64,000 nucleotides of DNA. It comes from Fomitopsis serialis (taxonomy: Eukaryota > Basidiomycota > Agaricomycetes > Polyporales > Fomitopsidaceae). This document shows positions 56,159-64,000 of the stretch, piece by piece. The stretch lies in the NCBI RefSeq assembly GCF_022376445.1, contig NW_025955022.1, positions 169,234 to 233,233 of the forward strand, in the 5' to 3' direction. The translations under genes and the position numbers were made by a program. Every line of letters starts with the position of its first letter. Position 1 is the first letter of the stretch. The notes below the pieces were generated by a model. The model saw only the letters and a list, made by a program, of their open reading frames with translations, had not been told where the DNA came from and made no database searches.

Positions 56159-57363
56159 TTACACCTTGCCGTCTTTCTCGCGAACGATGTCCTCGACAGT
56201 CTTCCACTTCCAGATGCTTTCGCCAGGGTTAACCAGCTCGTCGTCATTCTGCGAGAAGTCCATCTTCCCCTCACCGATGAGGATCCTAGAGCAAGTCAGC
56301 AATCCGAAATCCCGTCACAGGGATGCTACCACTCACTTGATATGGTCGATAGGCCCGCTCTTCGGCTTCTCGAGCTGCTCCTTCCGCAGCTTCTCCCTGA
56401 ACGCAGCCAAATCCGTGCCCTGGACCTTGATCTCCCCCTTCGGCTCCACGCCAAGCTCGTCGCGGATCTTCTGCACGACGTCGCGGACCTGCCGGTAGCT
56501 CACGTTGCTGCCCGCGATGTGCACGTCGTCCGGGACGCTCGCGGCCGTCTCGGGGTTCAGCGAGAGGAGCGTGAGCTCCGCAAGAGCGCGCCCGATGTCC
56601 GCCTTCGCGGTGGTGGCGGTCTTCGCGTCGGGCGAGCCGACAGAGGTGTAGGTCAGGTTGGCAGTGTCGAAGCCGACTATATTGTGATACACGGTGAGCC
56701 AGTCAAATAGCTGGGAAGGCAAGGGGATAGGACGTACGCCACGGTCCGATGAGGATCTCCAGGAATAGCCCGTTGTACAGCGAAACAACTTTGTCTTGCG
56801 GCTCCGAGCTGGCGGTACTTGCGAGCGTGCTGTCCTTTGAACAACCAGTCAGGGTCATCCCATCCGGGGAAGTCGTTGATACGGTGGTCACTGGATGTGT
56901 ACAGGATACTCAATACCGCGCTCGTCACAACGAGAGTAAGACAACTTACGAGCCATATTCCGTAGGGAAGTACACCTTCGCACCACTCTTGATTGCGGCT
57001 CTCCGACAGCATCCCTGAACTCATTCGGCGCCTTGCCAACAAGACTTACAACGGCGTCGACGCCTCGAACGCTCTGCCCAAAGACGCGACGGGGTCAACG
57101 GGGTTGATCTGGACGAGCTCAGCCCCTTCTCGGCCAGAGCTTTGGCGTCCGCGGTAGTAGTGTCCCGCGCTGTGACGACGACGCGCGAGAGAAGGGCTTG
57201 TAGGGGTGAGGAAGACGTTGGCGACCTCCTTGCCTAGAGGAACGATATATCATTAGTTCGGCATGGCTCTGGCATGGATGAACTCTTTAGCAGACCCACC
57301 AAGGCCGCCGGTCGCGCCGACGAGGGCGACGGTGTATGAAGCGCGGCTTAGCTTGGTAGACAT
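56159..57363 (-). CDS. NmrA-like / isoflavone-reductase-like NAD(P)-binding protein, frame interrupted
   Basis: Start at 57363 (MSTKLSRASYTVALVGATGGLG), exon 1 57300-57363, second exon from 57233, stop at 56159. GATGGLG is the cofactor loop of NmrA-type atypical SDRs. VVVTARD, VDAVVSLVG, PTEYGS-like and DHRINDFPGWDDPDWLFK segments follow the usual order, and the C-terminus is SGPIDHIK plus EGKMDFSQNDDELV and IWKWKTVEDIVREK. NmrA members sense NADP redox state or act as reductases. Exon 2 loses frame several times: missing bases near 57215 (CCCC run), 57205, 57120 (a G run in EKGAEL) and 57075 (GGG in FEGVDA), and another near 56805. Each lies in or next to a homopolymer, and the protein is otherwise well preserved, so assembly error is likelier than a pseudogene. 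Confidence 0.75.
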
Positions 57364-57444
57364 GGTATAGGACATACACAGGCTGGGGAGCGGCTGGTAG
57401 ACGTAGGTGAGGTTGTACTGGAGTACTTGGATGAAGTCATGGCG

Positions 57445-57453
57445 TTATATACG
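57445..57453 (-). promoter_or_regulatory. TATA-like element of the NmrA-like gene
   Basis: Minus strand GTATATAAC about 85 bases upstream of the ATG at 57363. Confidence 0.4.
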
Positions 57454-58170
57454 TCCCGTCTTGCGACTGTGGTCTGGGTGTGAGTAGAAGCTTACCAAGC
57501 ATTGGCACTGGATTGCGTGAGCCACATCATGTTATCCCATACTTAAAGCGTGCAGGGTCAGGTCTCCTTCGTGGCCGACGCGAAGGCGTAATGTCACATA
57601 GCTTCACTTCCACATGCACAGCGCTCGGAATAGCCTGCCAAATCTAAAACCTGAATGTGCGGGCTGTGGCCTCTACGACTGGGTCGCAAACCATCACACG
57701 AACAAAACACACCATGCTGTGGGGAAAGGCCGCCTGAAGGAAACACATAGCCGTGAGCCACGCGGTCTCGACCGAGTCGAAGGTGGGTAGCACCGTGCAT
57801 GAACATCTCCACTGCGGTGGGCCGGCGGATCATAGATTTGGGAACGACGTTACGCACGATCACGATCAAGCCTCGATCAACATCTGTAATCTGCACTGCA
57901 GCAGCGACGCGAAGCCTAGCTTGGTCAGCAGCTGGCAGAGCAATGAGGGAGCGACACAAATGGCCGCTGACGCACAAGCTGCACAGGTCCCGTACCGTGG
58001 CGAGGAAGACGGCGCGGCCTGGCGCTCATGTTGATGTCTCGAAGAGCTTGTCCCTCCTTTCTCAGTGCCGTCAAATTACCAAAGCGACCCTGGCGTTACA
58101 TTACCGTACAACAAACACTTCGCACTGCTTCCGCTGGCACACAGTCCACACCACTAGCCTCCCCAACCGT
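57454..58170. other. Intergenic between two - strand genes
   Basis: 0.7 kb. Open frames on both strands at 57594-58034 have no domain or codon bias. Nothing recognised. Confidence 0.45.
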
Positions 58171-60421
58171 TCATGCGAGCGGCTTCGTCTTGTACAGCAG
58201 CACGTACGCCGACGAGTCTTCGCCTCCGCCGCCGAGTGTCGAGCTTCTCCTTCGGGAAGATCGACACCTTGTCGTCGTCGAACTTGTACCAGTCTTCGTC
58301 CTCCTGCGCCGGCACGCCCACTACCGCATTGGACGTAGAGCCGGACGCGTCGCTCGAGAAATCTGGTTCTGGACGGCGCTCTTCTTGACGAAGCCCATGT
58401 AGTGCCCGGAGTCGGCCGCAGCGCCTTTGTGGGTCACAATCGCTACGATACGGACGCGTTACGATGAGGAGCAAGGCAGAGGAGATATAACCGACGTACC
58501 GACGAGCTCGTACTGGCCGGTCAAGCTGCAGCCGACATCTGCTTGGAGGTCTGGATTTACCAGCGCCTCAAGCTGCGTCTTCTCCCGCTCCCGGTACACT
58601 GACTCGTCTTCCAGGTCGATCTCCATCGCGGCGGGCTCACTCTCCGTGGGCTCGGAAGAAGAGGAAGCTACATGATTTGCGTTAGTCAATGCGGCAGGGT
58701 CGAAGCCATGTATTTACCTTCTGCGGGAGCGCTGCCTGACGCGAGTGCCTTCTGCTCCCTCGCCACACGGAGGGCGGTCTTCTTGCGGATGTTGCGCCGC
58801 TCAGAGCGCTCGCCCTCGATCTCACGGAACCTGGTCACGAGCGGCAGCATCTTCGCCTTCAGCTCGTCCGTGACCAGGTCGAGCACGTCAAAGTCCGTTG
58901 GGAACTTCACCCTACGCTGTCAAGGGGGATCAGGGGACCGTCAGTTGGGACGTCAGCGAGCGGCGTGGTGGCGCTCACCATGATCTTCGTCTTCTTCCCG
59001 ATATCTGTCCGCCACGCGAAGCGCACCATATGGACAGTGAGATAGGACGGTAGGCGAGAGAGACGGGAGGTGGCGGTGTATTGGGCATCCCGTCCTAATG
59101 TTGGCGAGTTCTTCTCGATCTTCTGGTTTAGAGACTGCGGGTCCAGTATAAGCTAGCGATATGCAAATCGTTGCAAAATCACGTACGTCCTTGACACCCT
59201 GGAGCATGTAGTTCGTCGTGATTGAAATGTTGCACTCGATCTTGAGAGCTTTCTCGAACGAGACGGATGGCGGCTCGTCCGGTGCCTCGTCGCATTTCAG
59301 TCTGCGTCGCACTTGTCAGAGGCAGGTACATGGTCCGAAACAGCAGAACTCACTCTCGGCGCACTTCACCGGTCATGTACTGGTCAACGAACTTACGAGG
59401 GAGCGAAGACCCGTCTGACGACGGTCCGGGGACAGGCACGTCCCTCAGAGAGTTCGTTAACTGCACCCAGCACTCCTCGGCATCTGTCAAACGCAGCGCT
59501 CAGCTTCGAATGCTCGTTGCGGGACCGATACTGCGGACCTACCCTGTTGTGCGTACATCGCGAATCCGCCAGTTCCCTTGCCGCTCCGACTTTGTTCGGC
59601 GAATTGCGGGAACGCCTGTCGCAGCGCGGTCAGGAAGGTACTCGGGACAACACTGTCCGTGGTACGCGACATTTGTTGGTACAGGCCGCTCAGGGCAGAA
59701 GGGAGACCGGGTGGCGGAGCGCTCTGTAATGCCGTCTGTAGTTCGGGGATGGCACGGAGTGCCTGAAGAGTCGAGTTCATGTAACATGTGTTCCCGAGAT
59801 TCTTGAGACCGACGGGTAGTGCGAGCTAAGGTAGGAGGGCGGGTCATTCATGATGTTGATCATGCCGAATGAAGTGCGGCTTACAGCTTCTGCGAGAGCC
59901 GAGTCGTCCATGTCTAAGGCAAGATGATCTCGTCAGCATTTTCGATTGCAGAGGGGGAGGTTGGAGAGGGGTGATGGCATCTCCGAGCGCGTCGGCCTTG
60001 CGAAATGTAAATTGTAACACACCTTCCAGAAATACGATCGGCTTTTCTGGAGGCTTTGGTAGCTCCCCTGCTGCACCAATGACCATGAATGTCTGGCCCT
60101 ACATGAAACGAATGCTAAGTTCAATATGACGAAGTCGACTAGCAATGCTCCATGAAAGGACCACTACTCACCTCTTTCGGACCGACTTTCCTCCAGTCTG
60201 TGTCATCCTACCACCAATTAAGCATCAGCTGAAGCATAGTCCAAAATCAAAGGCACACGAACCTTGAGCACGCCTCCCTTGATCATAACCTTCATACGGT
60301 CTGGCGGAACGCCGGTCACTTGGTAAACTGCGTCCTTGAATATGGCTGGAGACTGGTCGGGATCGAGCTGCATATCGTGCACCTTCCCGGCATGCTTGAT
60401 CTTTACGGCGAGCGGAGCCAT
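58171..60421 (-). CDS. UBP6: Proteasome-associated deubiquitinase Ubp6/USP14
   Basis: Start at 60421 (MAPLAVKIKHAGKVHDMQL), about eight exons, stop at 58171. The first 75 residues are a ubiquitin-like domain (VYQVTGVPPDRMKVMIKGG) that docks on the proteasome regulatory particle. The catalytic domain opens with LKNLGNTCYMNSTLQALR (nucleophile Cys, exon near 59780). It continues with DAEECWVQL-type and LKCDE segments, IECNISITTNYMLQG, and LSRLPSYLTVHMVRFAWR. The His box is DSGHYMGFVKKS near 58400. An insertion rich in charged residues (EGERSERRNIRKKTALR) is normal for this subfamily. The enzyme trims ubiquitin from substrates held at the 26S proteasome. After the His box the frame slips near 58355 and returns near 58235 before the conserved KLDTL ... 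YVLLYKTKPLA end, so one or more bases are probably missing there. Divergent from the BAP31-like gene. Confidence 0.88.
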
Positions 60422-60750
60422 AGCTGCAACGTCGAATACGTAGTGGATGGAAAGGAGGAGGACGCGTACGCTCACCTTTTGTCTTGCGAGGTTTCTGCTT
60501 TTGCCGCGCGTCCCATTACGCACACGCGTCGCGGCACGTGCTTCTACGGAGATCGGCCGGTCCGGAGACAAGAAAGGGAAGTGGCCGGCCGGCGGACCGG
60601 CGCGCGCCCAGGGCGGACTGGGCAGGATGACGTCGCACTGCGGCGGAGACGTGGCCTGAGCGGTGCGGCACAGCTGCAGTTGTTCGCTTTAAACCGCCAC
60701 GACCTCTTCACGACCACCAGTCTCTCATCCACCCACAGTTACCACTCAAA
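60422..60750. promoter_or_regulatory. Shared divergent promoter of the Ubp6 and BAP31-like genes
   Basis: Only 329 bases separate the two start codons, so the genes very likely share regulatory DNA. A GGCCGG/CCGGCC-rich GC block (60570-60605) and a TTTAAA at 60690 stand out. No classical TATA box on the Ubp6 side. Confidence 0.5.
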
Positions 60751-61668
60751 ATGACGATCTAGTATGTCCTGAACCACAATACTGACAGAGTGAATTATTC
60801 TAACAGGCAGCGTACAGCTATTCGCTCACGTTCATGCTCCTCGCGGCGGAGATGGTGACCTTCTGTGTTCTGGTCGCACCGCTGCCCTACGGCATCAGGA
60901 AACGTTTCTTCCGATTCCTCTCAGAAAGCCCAATCGTCGCGAAACTTGCATACGGAATCAAAATCTCATTCATGTACGTCCATTTTCGTTCGTCAGACGA
61001 CCTGATTTGAAGACGAACGCGTACGCGGATCCAGATTCGTGGGTGTACTATTCCTGGACGCGTTCCAGCGCATGATCAGGGTATCCGCGGAGTCGGACAT
61101 GGCGAAGACCAGCGGGTCGGGTGTGCAGGACGTTCGCTCGGAGACGAATTTCGCTGCGCGTAAATTCTAGTAAGTCTCGTCCCTCCAAACTGCCATGCTA
61201 GCAATGCTGAATTCAGTGCCGTGCCCAGCGCGCAGCGCAACACATACTTGACTGGCTTCACGCTCTTCCTTTCGCTCGTCCTCACTCGTACCTTCTACCT
61301 CCTCCTCGACCTCATCCACTCGCAAGAGGAGTACGCCAAGCTGAAGCAGGAGGTACGTCCCCTTGGATACTATGCTGCTGGCTCTATCATAATGACCGCG
61401 CCGCAGACTGCCAAGTCGTCCCGCGGCCAAATTGCCACACAGGACCAAGCAAAGCAAGTCGAGGAGCTCAAGAAGAAGCTTGCCGCGAGTGAGGAGAAGG
61501 TCAAGGACTACAGTGAGTCCATCCAACTTACCGCCCAAAAATTATGTATTGACCAGCAATGCAGACATTGTAAAGAAGCAGGCCGAGCAGAACGCGCGGG
61601 AGTACGACAGACTCGCGACCGAGTTCAACAAGGCCAACGGGAACGTGTCGAGCAAGAAGGCTGACTGA
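60751..61668 (+). CDS. BAP31/Yet3-like ER membrane protein
   Basis: Six exons: 60751-60761, 60818-60973, 61035-61169, 61229-61352, 61407-61512, 61565-61668, joining to 211 residues with no indel. Exon 1 is only 11 nt. Three membrane segments match BAP31: MTIYYSLTFMLLAAEMVTF, KISFIFVGVLFLDAF and LTGFTLFLSLVLTRTFYLLL. A cytosolic coiled coil follows (LHSQEEYAKLKQE, QAKQVEELKKKLAASEEK, EYDRLATEFNKANG) and the end is KKAD, an ER-retrieval-like KKxx tail. These proteins act in ER quality control and in sorting of membrane proteins to the secretory pathway. The second acceptor (at 60817) was chosen because earlier AGs give a stop. The gene is intact and is the cleanest model in the right half. Confidence 0.92.
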
Positions 61669-62109
61669 GCCTGGGCATGTGTAGCATTAGCATGTAGTGG
61701 GACCCTGAGGCTGTGGCCATTGACTAGGGTGTAATGCTGATGAATGTTGCTTGGTGGTTGCTGTTCGTTTCTTGTTTTCGCTGTCATGCTGGTATCAGGC
61801 TGAAATGTTTCCTAAGTTGTGTCTGTCCACTAGAGTGGGCTGCGAAGTTGCTCATATTGTATATCGCGTCCTTATATTGATTCAATTCTCAACGGTCATA
61901 ATGCAAGCACCGTACTTGCAGTGCAGTGTGGTATGTAAGATTCTCTCAAATGTCATGATACATAACAAGCAAAGAGAGCTACTGTACACGTCTATCCCAA
62001 TAAGCAAGCAATAAGGTACCTGATAATGCAGTGTCCGAGCCGTCCAGACATTAGTATCACAGTACAAAACCACAGTGACCATCGACCCAAAGTACGCTGT
62101 CAGCGAGAC
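61669..62109. other. Intergenic between converging genes
   Basis: AT-richer 3' flanks of the BAP31-like gene (+) and the second BAG gene (-). No feature recognised. Confidence 0.5.
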
Positions 62110-64000
62110 TCACGCCTCGACTTCAGACCACTCCGAGCTGTTGTCCACCTCAGGCTCGGCCTCAGCGAGTGTCACGATCTGCGGCTCCTCGCGGTCTAGG
62201 GACTCGAACGGCGATCTGCGGGGAGGGTCTTGGAGCGGGTGCGACGACAGGAGGTAAGCGCCGCTCTCGGAAGAAGCGGAGCCAGCGGCGGAGGACGTCT
62301 CGGCCTCGTCTTCCTCAGGTACGCTACCTGCATGTGTGGAGTCTAGTGCAGCAGGATGAGGAGCGGCTGAAGCCGCAATGGGTACCACGGATGTGTTAGA
62401 GTCCGAGGGCGTGTTGACGAGGGAGGAGTGCGCTTCGGTGCTGGCGGCGACATTCTCGGGCTGTGGCGAGGTCGGTTCAATGACAGGAGTTGCGTCTTGC
62501 TCTTGAGACGCCTCAGAGGCAGCTTCGGGCACAGGCCTCTCGACAGAGGAAGCCGCGGGCGAGGACAGAACAGACGCGACCGGGAGATCTAGAGTGGACG
62601 CAGCATACGAGAGGTTGGCGACGGTACGAGGGGATGGATGGGATGCCGGAGCTTGAGAGAACGAAGACGGGTTGCTGAGGGTCTCAGGAGCAGCAAGGTT
62701 CTCAGGCACGTCGTCGGATGTGTGGGTCGTGTCATTGGCGGACTCCTGAGCATCGTTATGGGTGACAGGCGTGGGGTCGACAGCAGGTGATGGCACGTCC
62801 TCCGTTTGAGTGCTCGCCACAGCGACTGGCGCGGCCGCGGGGACATTGTGTCCGGCGGCAAGAACAGCGTCGGCTTGCGAGGACGGGTCGACAGCGGGCA
62901 CAGGCTCCGGCTCCTGAGCCGCAGGAGCCTCCGCCAAGGGGGTCCGCGCGCCCTCCCTCTCGCGACTCCGCTCCCTGCTCTCCTCCACCCTCCGCTCGAC
63001 TTCCTTCAACGCGTTCTCCACCTCCCTCACGACGTCCTTCCTCCTTCCGCGCACCTCCAGGTCGCCTCGACTGTCCACCGCATCGAGGCGCTCGAGCAGC
63101 GCGTTCAGCGCGTGCTCGTACGAGTGCACCGCGCGGTTGTTCGACGTATACATCAGCCCGTTCTGCGCGCCGAGCTGCTTCTGGTTCTCAGAGTCAGCGG
63201 AGGGAGAGAAGTCGAGCTGTGTGGGGAAGGCGAAAGATGCCTGGAGCGTGTGCAGCGCGTCCTCGATCTCCTGGATGGCGCCGAGCGAGGTGCGCCGTGC
63301 TCGACGCGAGCGGTGAAGCGCGAGGATCTTGGCGGCGGCAGAGGGTGGGAGCGCCGAGTTGCGGTGGAGGTCGGCGCCGTCGTGGCTCGGTACTCCGGTA
63401 GCAGATGCCTGTGGCTACGTCAGTATCATGGTATGAACGAATGTATAGCGGGGTTCCTACCTCCGAAAAATTGGATTGTGTCCTTTCGTTGATTGCGCGA
63501 TCCTCGAACTTCGCGCTGGTGGTCGCGCTAGGTGTGGCAGACTCAGTGGAAGGCTGAGGCGCCGCCTTGGGGGTTCCGTAGAGCTTCGTGAAGAGGCTGT
63601 TCAGCGACTCCTTGATCTCTAGGTCTTCCTCGTTCTGCACGCGCTGCTGGAGAGCCTCCTTCAGGGATCGGCCGGAAGTGGGCCGCGATGATGTCACAGC
63701 TGGAGCAGGGCTTGCGGAAGTAGACGAAGGGGACCCCGTGTCGTGGAGACGAGGCGACGGGAGCTGGTAGGGACTTCTTCACGGCCTTGCCTGCCCTTAC
63801 GATCCACGGTGGGCTCTGGCTCTTCGCAAGGAACACGGACAGGAGAGCTTCGACGGCACCGCGAACATCGGATCGGACTCACGCTCGAGGCGCTGCTGGA
63901 GACGCTCACGAGCGGACGAGACTGGCGAGGGTACGCGACTAGGTTGAGAGATCGATGGCTGCGGGGATGCGCGAGGTACCTGTGATTCAAGGCGGTCAGG
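62110..64000 (-). CDS. BAG-domain protein (paralogue 2), 5' end outside window
   Basis: Stop at 62110; runs off the right edge. The last exon is 62110-63408, preceded by an exon ending at 63461 and a 52-nt intron. The exon upstream encodes two copies of a related helical motif: RLQQRLERESDP then, further on, EALQQRVQNEEDLEIKESLN. An IQ-like helix (AAAKILALHRSRRARRTS) and the BAG domain (ALNALLERLDAVDSRG, LEVRGRRKDVVREVENALKE) follow, then a long Ala/Pro/Glu/Ser-rich tail. The BAG part is clearly the same family as the gene at 36863-39607. One base seems missing near 63868, where ERESDP should continue DVRGAVEALLSVFL, and a stretch of 36 nt (about 63756-63791) acts like a very short intron. 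Likely an Hsp70 nucleotide-exchange factor; cellular site unknown. Confidence 0.8.

Noticed and set aside
1..64000. CRISPR arrays, bacterial operons, riboswitches or plasmid origins
   Set aside because: The window is eukaryotic with many spliceosomal introns; no regularly spaced identical repeats were seen.

Overview
The window is nuclear DNA of a filamentous basidiomycete, most likely a wood- or litter-decay Agaricomycete. The coding regions are GC-rich and cut by many 48-60 nt introns with GT(or GC)...AG ends. The gene families are typical of mushrooms: a methanol-oxidase-type GMC oxidoreductase, a grifolisin-like sedolisin, F-box proteins, a MATH/BTB-like protein, a Munc13-like C2 protein, BAG-domain proteins and a Crinkler/RHS-like NTPase-nuclease. 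I assembled all gene models by hand from splice signals and reading frame; none is backed by transcripts.

Layout. 1-7.2 kb: end of a Ser-rich membrane protein (+), Nudix hydrolase (-), START/SRPBCC protein (-), proline iminopeptidase (+). 7.9-9.25 kb: a C-rich degenerate repeat field without genes. 10.1-18.7 kb: alcohol oxidase (+, 15 exons), then the long Munc13-like gene (+, 17 exons). 19.4-20.1 kb: an unrecognised small gene (-). 20.1-23.5 kb: GC-rich, no convincing gene. 23.5-34 kb: an accessory block with a 2-oxoglutarate oxygenase in three copies (one + strand copy carrying several single-base deletions, one apparently intact - strand copy, one 3' fragment). The Crinkler/RHS-like NTPase-nuclease gene sits between two direct repeats of the oxygenase 3' end. 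35.3-36.3 kb: short-chain dehydrogenase (-). 36.9-39.6 kb: BAG protein (-). 40.3-42.8 kb: secreted sedolisin (-). 43-50.3 kb: an F-box neighbourhood with two relic fragments, an F-box/LRR gene split by a 2.06 kb insertion, and one nearly complete F-box gene. 52.1-53.4 kb: another F-box gene. 54.3-55.9 kb: BTB protein (+). 56.2-57.4 kb: NmrA-like protein (-). 58.2-60.4 kb: Ubp6/USP14 deubiquitinase (-), divergent from 60.75-61.67 kb BAP31-like ER protein (+). 62.1-64 kb: a second BAG protein (-), running off the window.

Themes. The housekeeping part includes proteostasis genes (two BAG co-chaperone candidates, Ubp6, BAP31, F-box and BTB ubiquitin-ligase adaptors). The accessory part (23-34 kb and 43-48 kb) shows recent duplication, insertion and decay. 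Many otherwise well-conserved genes are interrupted by apparent losses of one base, often in short homopolymers. I read this mainly as residual assembly error, so several 'broken' genes may be intact in the organism. The most interesting locus is the intact NTPase-nuclease gene between direct repeats at 28.7-32.4 kb.
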